From Verrucomicrobiota bacterium (lineage in GTDB: Bacteria; Verrucomicrobiota; Verrucomicrobiia; Opitutales; Opitutaceae), in assembly GCA_023430565.1 (NCBI GenBank), contig JAEZAD010000217.1:1-32996 (forward strand): a DNA stretch of 32,996 bases. The letters run 5' to 3'. Made by a program: the position numbers and the translations under genes. Below the pieces are notes generated by a model that worked only from the letters and a program-made list of their open reading frames with translations, searched no databases and was not told where the DNA came from. This document shows positions 24,366-32,700 of this stretch, one piece after another; the stretch's first letter is position 1, and the number at the start of each line of letters is the position of its first letter.

Positions 24366-25661
24366 TCAAGCCGCGTCCTGCTTCGGTTCGCCCTTTTCGA
24401 TGCGGCGCAGCGTGGGCCGTTTTCGCCCGCTGACCACGCCCGCGTCGATCACCACTTCCGCGACATCGTCGCGCTGCGGCAGCTCATACATCACTTCGAG
24501 CATCAGGCTTTCGAGAATCGAGCGGAGAGCGCGCGCGCCTGTCTTCAGCTCGATCGCTTTCGCCGCGATCGCGCGAATCGCGTCCGGCGTCAAACGCAGC
24601 CGAACGCCGTCCATCGCGAACAGCTTCGAATACTGTTTCACCATCGCGTTCTTCGTCCGCAGGAGAACCTTCTCCAGATCCGCCACTGAGAGCTGATCGA
24701 GCACGGACACCACCGGCAAGCGACCGATGAATTCCGGGATCATGCCGAAACGAATGAGATCCTCCGGCGCGAGCGCCTTCATCATCTCCTCCGGCTTCAT
24801 CGACTGCTGCTGCTGCGCGCTGATCGACGCGAAGCCGAGGCTCCGCTGACCCAGCCGGCGCTGCACGAGGCTTTCGAGACCCACGAAGGCGCCGCCGCAA
24901 ATGAAGAGGATGTTCGACGTATTGATCTGAACGTATTCCTGATTCGGATGCTTTCGACCGCCTTGGGGCGGGACATTGCACGTCGTGCCTTCGAGAATCT
25001 TCAACAGCGCCTGCTGCACGCCCTCGCCGGACACGTCGCGCGTGATCGAGACGTTCTCCGTCTTGCGGCCGATCTTGTCGATCTCGTCGATGTAAATGAT
25101 GCCGCACTCCGCGCGCTTCACGTCGTAGTTGGCGTTCTGCAGCAAGCGCAGCACGACGTTCTCGACGTCCTCTCCGACGTAGCCCGCCTCCGTCAGCGTC
25201 GTCGCATCGGAGATTGCAAAGGGCACATCGAGGATCTTGGCGAGCGTGCGCGCGAGCAGCGTCTTGCCGGATCCGGTCGGACCGACAAGCAGGATGTTGC
25301 TCTTCTCGACGTCGACGTCGTTGAATTCTGGAGACAGCGCCATCGAATCCTTCCCCGGCTGCCCGGAGTCGAACATGAGGCGCTTGTAATGATTGTAGAC
25401 GGCGACCGAGAGGACCTTTTTCGCGTGGTCCTGGCCGATCACGAAATCGTCGAGCGTGTGCTTGATTTCCGACGGCTTCACCAATCGCACCGGCGGCCTC
25501 GCCTCGGCGGCGGGCGCCTTCACTTCGCGGTCGATGATCGTCTTGCAGACGTTGACGCACGAGTCGCAGATGTAGACGCCGGGACCGGCGATGATCTTCT
25601 TCACCTCGGCCTGCGACTTCCCGCAGAACGAGCAGAGGGTCATGCGGGATGATTTCGCCAT
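24366..25661 (-). CDS. clpX: ClpX, ATPase subunit of the ClpXP protease
   Basis: This 431-residue AAA+ unfoldase feeds tagged proteins to ClpP. The N-terminal zinc-binding domain has C10, C13, C32 and C35. The ATPase domain has Walker A GPTGSGKT (127-134), pore loop GYVG (160-163), Walker B IIYIDE (188-193), the RKH loop in GGRKHP, the sensor/Arg region IPEFIGRLP and sensor 2 GARALRS. The ClpP-docking loop reads LGF rather than the E. coli IGF, a conservative change also known in other phyla. It is the third gene of a tig-clpP-clpX set on the - strand, 60 bases after clpP, and begins at ATG 25661 (ATG at codon 7 is an alternative). The 24171-24365 stretch beyond its stop holds no obvious gene or terminator. 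Confidence 0.98.
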   Translation of the reverse strand: MAKSSRMTLCSFCGKSQAEVKKIIAGPGVYICDSCVNVCKTIIDREVKAPAAEARPPVRLVKPSEIKHTLDDFVIGQDHAKKVLSVAVYNHYKRLMFDSGQPGKDSMALSPEFNDVDVEKSNILLVGPTGSGKTLLARTLAKILDVPFAISDATTLTEAGYVGEDVENVVLRLLQNANYDVKRAECGIIYIDEIDKIGRKTENVSITRDVSGEGVQQALLKILEGTTCNVPPQGGRKHPNQEYVQINTSNILFICGGAFVGLESLVQRRLGQRSLGFASISAQQQQSMKPEEMMKALAPEDLIRFGMIPEFIGRLPVVSVLDQLSVADLEKVLLRTKNAMVKQYSKLFAMDGVRLRLTPDAIRAIAAKAIELKTGARALRSILESLMLEVMYELPQRDDVAEVVIDAGVVSGRKRPTLRRIEKGEPKQDAA

Positions 25662-25721
25662 GGCAATAAGATGTTCGGCTGCGCGAGCGAGTCGAGGGTG
25701 GAGACCTTTTTAACTACTTCT

Positions 25722-26342
25722 TCAGGCCGCCACCGTCACGCCGAGCGCCTGCGCTTCGCGGGTGGACTCGACCACGTGGTCGACGATCCCGTAGGCCTTC
25801 GCCTCGTGCGCGCTCAGGTAATAGTCGCGATCGGAGTCCTTCGCGACCTGGGTCACATCCTTGCCCGTGTGCTTCGCGATGGTCTCGTTCAACGTCTTGC
25901 GCCACCGCAGAATCTCGCGCGCCGCGATCGCAATGTCCGCCGCCTGCCCGCCGGCGCCGCCGCTCGGCTGGTGAATCATCACCCGGCTGTTCGGCAACGC
26001 GAAACGCTTCCCCTTCGTGCCGGCGGCGAGCAGCACCGTGCTCATGCTCGCGGCCATGCCCACGCAGTAAGTGACGATGTCACACTGCAGGAAATTCATC
26101 GTGTCATAGATGGCCATGCCACCGGTCACGACGCCACCCGGAGAATTGATGTAGAGCTGAATGTCCTTCTTCGGATCCTCCATCTGGAGGAAGAACATCT
26201 GCGCGATCACGAGATTCGCCACCGTATCGTCGATCGGCGTGCCGATGAAAATGATGCGGTCCTTTAACAGGCGCGAGTAGATGTCCATCGACCGCTCGCC
26301 GCGACCGGTGTTTTCCAAAACGATGGGGACGTAGTAGCTCAC
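25722..26342 (-). CDS. clpP: ClpP, proteolytic subunit of ATP-dependent Clp protease
   Basis: This 206-residue serine protease forms tetradecameric barrels that degrade proteins unfolded by ClpX. The catalytic triad is complete: S99 in GMAASMS, H124 in MIHQPSGG and D173 in DRDYYLSA. The oligomerisation and substrate-groove motif INSPGGVVTGG (65-75) is present. The N-terminus (YVPIVLENTGRGERSMDIYSRLL) is standard for the family, with a very short propeptide. The start is GTG 26342, 22 bases after the tig stop, with no clear Shine-Dalgarno. It lies between tig and clpX, the arrangement found in many bacteria, so co-expression with trigger factor and ClpX is expected. Confidence 0.98.
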   Translation of the reverse strand: MSYYVPIVLENTGRGERSMDIYSRLLKDRIIFIGTPIDDTVANLVIAQMFFLQMEDPKKDIQLYINSPGGVVTGGMAIYDTMNFLQCDIVTYCVGMAASMSTVLLAAGTKGKRFALPNSRVMIHQPSGGAGGQAADIAIAAREILRWRKTLNETIAKHTGKDVTQVAKDSDRDYYLSAHEAKAYGIVDHVVESTREAQALGVTVAA

Positions 26343-26364
26343 AGTGGTTTAGATGTATCGGCAG

Positions 26365-27687
26365 TTACGCCTTCGGCTGAACTGTCGCCACCGTAGCCTT
26401 GGAGACGAGGAAATCAATCGCCTTGTCGAAAATGATCGATTGCTGCACCGCCCGCAGCTGCTCGCGGTCGCTGGTGAGCGCCTTCACGAGTTTCTCCGGC
26501 TTCTGCTGCGAGCGCATCGCCTCGCGATAGATGAATGAATCGATGTCGCGCTCCTCCACCTGGATCTTCTCGGCCTCGGCGATCTTCGCCAGCATGAGCT
26601 GCATCTTGATGCGTTTCTCGGCCGCCTTCCGCGCGCCTTCGAAAAGCTCCTTCTTGCCCTTCTCGAACTCTTCCTGCGGCACGCCGCGACGCATGTTGTC
26701 CTCGATGAACTGGCGCAGCACGCTCTGCGTCTCGCTCTCCACGAGCGATTCCGGCACCGGGAAATCCACCTTGCCCGCCAGCGCATCAGAAACCTGGCGA
26801 CGCTGCTCGGAGCGATTGCGCGACTCCTTCTGCATCTTCAGCTGATTGCGCACCGCACTCTTCAACGCCTCCAGATTATCGACCCGGTTGGCCTTGAAAA
26901 ACGCCTCGTCGAGCGGCGGCAGCGCCCGCTCGCGAATCTCCTGCACCTCGACCGCGTAAACCGCCGTCTTCCCCGCCAGCGCCGGCACCGCCGCGAAGTC
27001 CGCCGGGAAAACGATCGTCACGTCCTTCTTGTCTCCCGGCTTCAAGCCCGCGAGCTGCGCGCCCAGTCCAGGAATCACGCCTTCATTCTCCCCTTCGACC
27101 TCTTCCCACGTCTGCGGGACCTTGCCGTAAATCTGCTTGTCGGGCGCGAGCTCCGCGATCGGTTTGCCCTCGACCGTGCCTTCGTAAGCGAGCTTCACGT
27201 AATCGCTCTTCACCGCCGGACGATCCGCCACCTTGAACTCGGCCCGCTCCGCTCGCATGCCCTCGATCACCTGATCGACCTCGGCGTCGGTCGGATCGGT
27301 CGGCGCCACTTCCGTCGGCAGCCCCACATACTCCGGCAGCGTAAACTCCGGCCGCACATCGAGCGTGATCGTCACCGTCGCCGCCGTGCCGGGTTTGATG
27401 TCGCCCGGCTCGACATTCACGATGTTCAACACGTCGAGCTTCTGCTGCTCGAGCGCGTCGCGATACGCCTTCGCGACCAGCTTCTGCTTGAACTCGTCTC
27501 CGATTTCCTTCGCGAAACGCTTCGCGACCACCGTCGCGGGGGCCTTGCCGGGGCGAAATCCAGGAATGCGCGCCAGCTGGGAAAACTCCTTCACAACCTC
27601 TTGGTGAACGGTGTCGACCTCGCCCGGATCGAGCGTGACGACGAGACTTTTGCGGGTGTCGGAGAGGCTATTCAGTTGAACGTTCAC
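26365..27687 (-). CDS. tig: Trigger factor, ribosome-associated chaperone and peptidyl-prolyl isomerase
   Basis: This 440-residue protein has the three family domains. The ribosome-binding domain (about 1-113) carries GFRPGKAP (43-50), the loop that docks on L23. An FKBP-like domain (about 150-250) starts at SDYVKLAYEG and includes the flap with VIPGLGAQLAGLKPG. A long helical C-terminal chaperone domain rich in charged residues follows. It shields nascent chains at the tunnel exit. The start is GTG 27687; no Shine-Dalgarno precedes it, and the 140-base region to the divergent tsaB holds the only likely promoter for tig-clpP-clpX. Length matches the family (about 430-450). Confidence 0.97.
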   Translation of the reverse strand: MNVQLNSLSDTRKSLVVTLDPGEVDTVHQEVVKEFSQLARIPGFRPGKAPATVVAKRFAKEIGDEFKQKLVAKAYRDALEQQKLDVLNIVNVEPGDIKPGTAATVTITLDVRPEFTLPEYVGLPTEVAPTDPTDAEVDQVIEGMRAERAEFKVADRPAVKSDYVKLAYEGTVEGKPIAELAPDKQIYGKVPQTWEEVEGENEGVIPGLGAQLAGLKPGDKKDVTIVFPADFAAVPALAGKTAVYAVEVQEIRERALPPLDEAFFKANRVDNLEALKSAVRNQLKMQKESRNRSEQRRQVSDALAGKVDFPVPESLVESETQSVLRQFIEDNMRRGVPQEEFEKGKKELFEGARKAAEKRIKMQLMLAKIAEAEKIQVEERDIDSFIYREAMRSQQKPEKLVKALTSDREQLRAVQQSIIFDKAIDFLVSKATVATVQPKA

Positions 27688-27724
27688 GGAAGTGTAGGAG
27701 CAGTGTTAAAACAGAGAATTGGCC

Positions 27725-27752
27725 ACGGTAGATCGCGCCCGCAGCCGGTCAA
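27725..27752 (-). promoter_or_regulatory. Candidate promoter for tig-clpP-clpX
   Basis: On the - strand TTGACC (27752-27747) stands 16 bases before TACCGT (27730-27725). The -35 box is good, but the -10 matches the sigma-70 consensus at only three of six positions. It lies 38 bases upstream of the tig GTG, in the only sizeable intergenic space of this operon. This is a weak candidate. Confidence 0.25.
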
Positions 27753-27827
27753 TGCCCGATTCTCCGTCGTGCGCGGGCGTCTGCACGCTTGCACGGCCGC
27801 GTGCGCAGTCGTTTGGTGGCGCGAAAC

Positions 27828-28472
27828 ATGGCCAGCCTTCGCGAACTCCTCGCCGCGCACGACTCGCTCCTGCTGATCGATGCGGCGTCGGCCGTCGTGC
27901 AGGTCGGCTGGCTCGAACGCCCCGCCAACGCTGCTCTTCCCTTTCGCGCCCGGTGGCACACCGTCACCGAAGAGGCAGGCGTCGGGATTTTTCGCGGGAT
28001 CGAGTCGCTCGCCGTGAAACCGAGTGACGCCTGCGCCTGGGTCTTTTGCGACGGACCCGGCTCGGTTCTCGGTATTCGGACGAGCGCGGCGGCGATCCGC
28101 ACCTGGCGGGTGCTGCACGAACGGCCGGTGTTTGCGTTTCACAGCCTCGCACTTGTCGCCCACGCCCTGGGGAGAGCCGACCTCACCATCATCGCCGACG
28201 CCCGCCGCGAAATGTGGCACTGCGCCACGACCGGCTCGGACTTGCGGCGCGTGCCAACCGCGGCTCTCTCCGGCGAACTCGTAATGCCGGAAAATTTCCG
28301 CCACTGGTCGCAGCTTCCCGCTGGCGTTCGTCTCACCTCCTACGCACTCCCTGAGCTCCTCCCGCGCGTGATGGACGCCGACGTCTTCCGAGCGACCGCG
28401 GCACCCGATGCGTTTCTCCACGAGGAGCCAACCTACGCCACATGGACGCCGCAGGTCCATCGCGCGCCATGA
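27828..28472 (+). CDS. tsaB: TsaB-like tRNA threonylcarbamoyladenosine biosynthesis protein
   Basis: TsaB is the TsaD-activating partner needed for t6A37 modification of ANN-decoding tRNAs. The protein has 214 residues from ATG 27828 (an extended frame to 27789 exists but adds basic leader residues with no support). The actin-like first strand is LLLIDAASAVVQVGWL (14-29). The family loop appears as CDGPGSVLGIRTS (74-86), altered from the usual GPGSFTGLR, and IADARREMWHC stands in the DARM-type position. The N-terminal half is well preserved and the C-terminal half is short and divergent, as usual for TsaB. It is coupled to alr by an ATGA overlap and divergent from tig. The symbol rests on these motifs. 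Confidence 0.85.
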   Translation: MASLRELLAAHDSLLLIDAASAVVQVGWLERPANAALPFRARWHTVTEEAGVGIFRGIESLAVKPSDACAWVFCDGPGSVLGIRTSAAAIRTWRVLHERPVFAFHSLALVAHALGRADLTIIADARREMWHCATTGSDLRRVPTAALSGELVMPENFRHWSQLPAGVRLTSYALPELLPRVMDADVFRATAAPDAFLHEEPTYATWTPQVHRAP

Positions 28473-29617
28473 CCCCTCATCACGCCGCTCCTCCGCTCCG
28501 CTGCTGGGCCGAAATCGATCTCGCCGCCCTCGAGCGAAACCTGCGCCTCATTCGCGCCTCGCTGCCGGTGCACATGCGCTACGTCGCCGTGATCAAGGCC
28601 GACGCCTACGGCCACGGCCTGCACCAAACCGCCGCGCGCTTGATGCACGCCGGCGCCGACCTGTTTGCCGTCGCCAATGTCACCGAAGCGGCCGCCTTGC
28701 GCGAACTCGGCCCCGGCTGGCCGATTTTGCTGCTCAGTCCGCTGCTGCCCGAGGAAGACAGCTATCTCGTCGACTACGATCTCACTCCGACCGTCTCGTG
28801 CGAAGACGAGGTCCGACGCTTCAACGAAGTCGGCCGCCGCGCCGACCGCCCCATTTCGGTGCACATGAAGATCGACACCGGCATGGGCCGGCTCGGCGTC
28901 TGGCACGAAGCCGCGCCTGCGCTCCATGCCGCGATCGCTTCGGCTTCGCACCTTCGACTCGCCGGGGTGTTCACGCACTTCGCCGCGCCCGACGACGTCG
29001 CGTTCACCGCCGAACAACGCCGCCGCTTTCTCAGCGCGCTCGCCGCCTGTCATGGTCTCGCCCTCGACCGCATCTTCGTCCACGCCGACAACAGCGAAGG
29101 CATCGAAACGCTTCCCGGCGCGAGCCCGTTCAACGCCGTCCGCATCGGGCTCCTCCAGTTCGGCATTCTCCCCCACCCCAACTCGCTGCTCGCACAAGTC
29201 CGCACCGAGCCCGTATTCAGCTTTCGGACACGCGTCGGGCTCGTGAAAATCCTCCCCGCCGGCCAGACCATCAGCTACGGCCGCACCCACACGCTGGCCC
29301 GCGATACCCGCGTCGCAATCCTCTGCGCCGGCTACGCGGACGGTATTCCTCGTTCAATGAGCAATCGCGCCGAAGTGCTGATCCGCGGCCAGCGCAGCCC
29401 CGTGCTCGGCCGCGTCACCATGGATCAGACGATTGTCGACGTTACAAATGTCTCAAACGTCGACCGCGGCGATGAGGTCGTCCTAGTCGGACACCAGAAA
29501 CAGGGGGAAATCCTTATCGGAGAATTCAGTTCGTGGGCTGGCTCTATTCCTTGGGAAACACTGTGTTCCGTTACAAAGCGTGTTCCCCGAATTTATCGCA
29601 CCGTGCTCGGTTCCTGA
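28469..29617 (+). CDS. alr: Alanine racemase
   Basis: This PLP enzyme makes D-alanine for peptidoglycan. It has 382 residues from ATG 28469, chosen because it forms an ATGA overlap with tsaB and places WAEIDLAALERNL at the expected N-terminus; ATG 28442 would overlap tsaB by 31 bases. K43 in VIKADAYGHG is the PLP Schiff-base lysine. Y289 in CAGYADGIPR is the catalytic tyrosine of the second half-site, and MDQTIVDVT is the conserved C-terminal domain motif. HMKIDTGMGRLG and NAVRIGLLQFG are also standard. All catalytic residues are present. The last 60 or so codons look visibly less GC-rich than the rest of the gene. Confidence 0.96.
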   Translation: MTPHHAAPPLRCWAEIDLAALERNLRLIRASLPVHMRYVAVIKADAYGHGLHQTAARLMHAGADLFAVANVTEAAALRELGPGWPILLLSPLLPEEDSYLVDYDLTPTVSCEDEVRRFNEVGRRADRPISVHMKIDTGMGRLGVWHEAAPALHAAIASASHLRLAGVFTHFAAPDDVAFTAEQRRRFLSALAACHGLALDRIFVHADNSEGIETLPGASPFNAVRIGLLQFGILPHPNSLLAQVRTEPVFSFRTRVGLVKILPAGQTISYGRTHTLARDTRVAILCAGYADGIPRSMSNRAEVLIRGQRSPVLGRVTMDQTIVDVTNVSNVDRGDEVVLVGHQKQGEILIGEFSSWAGSIPWETLCSVTKRVPRIYRTVLGS

Positions 29618-29646
29618 GAACGGCCCCAAGTATCCCGGACAAAGCC

Positions 29647-29666
29647 TAGGGTCATCACCCTATTTT
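29647..29666 (+). terminator. Hairpin with T tract after alr
   Basis: TAGGGT (29647-29652) and ACCCTA (29657-29662) are perfect reverse-complement arms around a CATC loop, followed directly by TTTT (29663-29666). This is a short but proper intrinsic terminator pattern, 30 bases after the alr stop and 36 bases before the start of the next gene. The 6-bp stem is weak, so partial read-through is likely. Confidence 0.6.
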
Positions 29667-29687
29667 CTCCGTTGACTCGCGACCGAT

Positions 29688-29693
29688 GAAGGA
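29688..29693 (+). promoter_or_regulatory. Shine-Dalgarno site fixing the TTG start of the repeat protein
   Basis: GAAGGA ends 8 bases before TTG 29702, good spacing for a ribosome-binding site. It decides the start: the nearest ATG (29686) opens only an 81-codon frame that does not match the secreted protein, and a TGA at 29696-29698 blocks any upstream start in the correct frame. Confidence 0.65.
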
Positions 29694-29701
29694 CTTGAAG
29701 T

Positions 29702-32700
29702 TTGCCGCTCCTCACACCGGTGCTCACCAACCCTTCAGAATCTTCGTCATCGAAGCCCGCTCTCCCTTGGAGAATCTTGTGGGCGCCCGTTATCGTCGGC
29801 GTCCTCGCTTGCGTCGGATACCTGAGCCCCACATCGGCGGCCACCAGGACATGGGACGGCGGTGGCAGCGGAAGTTCGTGGGGCACGAAAAACAACTGGA
29901 GCAACAACACCACGCCCACCGCGTCCGATAGCGTCGTCTTCAACGCCTCGGGCGCGAACAACAAGTTCGCGATCACCCTCGGTGCCAATCGGACAGTGCT
30001 CGGCTTAACTTTCAGCGCAGCCACGGGCACAAACGCGTTCACACTCAGCGGCAACACGCTCACCATTACCTCCGCCGGGATCGTCAATAACGACGCCGAG
30101 AATCAGACGTTCTCGAGCGTCGTTTCGATCGCCACCAACGCCCAGACCTTCAACGCAGCCTCCGGCAATCTCACGTTCAACGCCGTCACGCTCACCAGCG
30201 CCAATCTCACGCTGTCCGGCAACAGCAACATCACCTTGGGCAGCGGCAGCGGTGCGCTCACGAACAGCGGTGCCAATCGCACCCTGACGATCAACTCCGG
30301 CGGCAACCGCACGATCGGAGCCATCAATCTTTCCAACAACGGAACCTCCCGCACCCTCACGATCACCGGATCCGGCAACGCCACTGTCACCGGCGCCATC
30401 GCCAACGGCGGCGGCAGCACCGCTGGCAATCTCACGAAAAGCGGCAACGGCACCCTCATCCTCTCGGGCGCAAATACCTACACCGGTCTGACGACTGTCA
30501 GCCAGGGCACCCTGCGGCTCAGCGCCGCTAATCGCCTCGCGGATGGCAGCTCTCTCACCGTCTCCGGTGGCACGTTCGACCTTCAATCCTTCAACGAGAC
30601 CGTCGGCGCAGTCACCCTGAGCAGCGGCACGATCGCCGGCACCGGCACGCTCACCGGCAGCTCCTATGCCCTCCAAGGCGGCACGGTGAACGCCAATCTC
30701 GGCGCCGGCACCGCGACCGTCACCTCCGGCACCACCACGCTCAACGGCTCCCTCGGCTCGACCACCGTCAACATCAACAGCGGCACCCTCGCTCTTGGCG
30801 CGAGCAACCGCCTGGCCGATTCCGCCACCGTCAACATTGGGGGCGGCACGCTCAACATCGGCTCGTTCAACGATACCGTCGGCGCGCTCAGCCTGTCCTC
30901 CGGCGGAATCAACGGTTCAGGCACGCTCACCGCCTCGTCCTTCGCCTTCAGCAACGCCGGATCCGCCTCGGTCTCCGCCGCTCTCGCCGGGGGCGGCTCC
31001 CTCACCAAGACCGGCGCGGGCACGCTCACGCTGTCCGGCGCCAACACCTACACCGGCCAGACCATCGTCAACGGCGGAACCCTCCAGCTCAGCTCGAGCC
31101 ATCGCATCGCCGACACCTCCAACCTCGTCCTCGGCGCGTCCGGTGTTTTTCAGTTCGACTGGGGTGCGCACAACGAGACCGTCGGCTCCCTCTCCGGGTC
31201 CGGCACCCTCTCGCTTCGCGGCAGCAGTTTCACGACTTCCACGTCGGCCGACACCGTTTTTTCCGGCACGATCACCGACAGCTACGGCGCGTTTCGCAAA
31301 GCCGGCTCGGGCAACCTCACCCTGTCGGGCAACAATACCTACACCGGTATCACCTACATCGACGGCGGCACGCTGATCGCCGCCAGCTCCACCGCACTCG
31401 GTGGCTCCACCTCCGGCAACGTCATCGCCAGCGGCGCCACGCTCGCCCTCCAGGGCGGCATCTCGCTCACCGAGGGCAGCTTCTCGGTCCAAGGCACCGG
31501 CGATGGCGGCGTGGGCGCGATTCACAACGTCTCCGGCAACAACACCCTCAACGCCACCCTTAACCTCGGCGGCGCGACCACCCTCGGTTCGACGTCAGGC
31601 ACACTGACACTCGGCAACCTGAGCCTCGCTTCCGACCTCACGTTCGCCGGCGCCGGCAACTTCGCCACCGCGGGACAGCTTTCAGGCGGCGGCACCCTGG
31701 TCAAAAACGGCGCCGGCAGCCTCACGCTTTCGGGCAGCAACGACAATTCCTACGGCGCCACGACGCTCAACGAAGGCACGATCGTCCTCGGCAAATCCGC
31801 CGGCGTGAGCGCCCTCGGCCAGGGCGCCATCACGATCGGCGACGCCAGCGGCGCTTCGGGCTCCGCCGTCATTCAACTCGCCGCCAACAACCAGATCGTC
31901 GACTACGCTCCTTCGATCACGTTCAACAGCGACGGCCGCCTCGATCTCAACGGCTACACCGAATCGCTGAACACGATCTCCGGCACCAGCGGCGAGATCG
32001 CCCTCGGCGGCGGCAGCCTCACGCTGGGCGTCAATTCCGGCTCCTCCACCTTCGGCGGCGTCATCTCCGGAGCGGGCACGTTCACCAAAACCGGCAGCGG
32101 AATCGTGACACTCTCCGGAGCCAACACCTACACCGCCGCCACGGCCATCGACGCCGGCACATTGCGCGCCGGAGCAGCCAACGCGTTCTCGTCCGGCTCC
32201 GCCGTTTCGCTCGCCAACACCTCCGGCGCGACCCTCGATCTCAACAACTTCAACCAGACCGTCGGCTCGCTCAGCGGCGGCGGCAGCAACGGCGGCAACG
32301 TTTCGCTCGGTTCAGCCACACTCACCACCGGCAGCGATGGCTCCAGCACCAGCTACGGCGGCGTGATCTCGGGAACCGGCGGCGTCACCAAGGCGGGCGC
32401 CGGCACTTTAACACTCACCGGCGCCAACACCTACACCGGCAGCACCACCATCAGCGGCGGCACGCTCCAGTTGAACGGCGCCGGCGTGCTCTCGAATCCC
32501 GACATCGTCGTCAACGCCACCACGCCGGGGACCACCGCCACCTTCTCCCTCGCCTCCTCCGCCACCCAGACCATCAACTCCCTCACCTTCGGCGGCACCG
32601 GCGCCACTTCCACCTCGACCAACAACGTCTCCCTCAACTCCGGCAGCACGCTCACCCTCGGCGGCAACGTCACCTACCTCGCCACCAACAATCCGCTCGG

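Noticed and set aside
24948..25652. A + strand frame of 234 codons over clpX
   Set aside because: It is antisense to the conserved ATPase and zinc-finger coding region. The product shows no motif and repeats Arg/Asp/Val patterns typical of a shadow frame.
29672..29677. TTGACT as a -35 box for the repeat protein
   Set aside because: The expected -10 position falls on the ribosome-binding site and start codon and shows no TATAAT-like sequence.
29686..29931. ATG frame of 81 codons before the repeat protein
   Set aside because: It is in a different register from the long open frame, gives a basic, motif-free product and ends early. The SD site fits TTG 29702 better.
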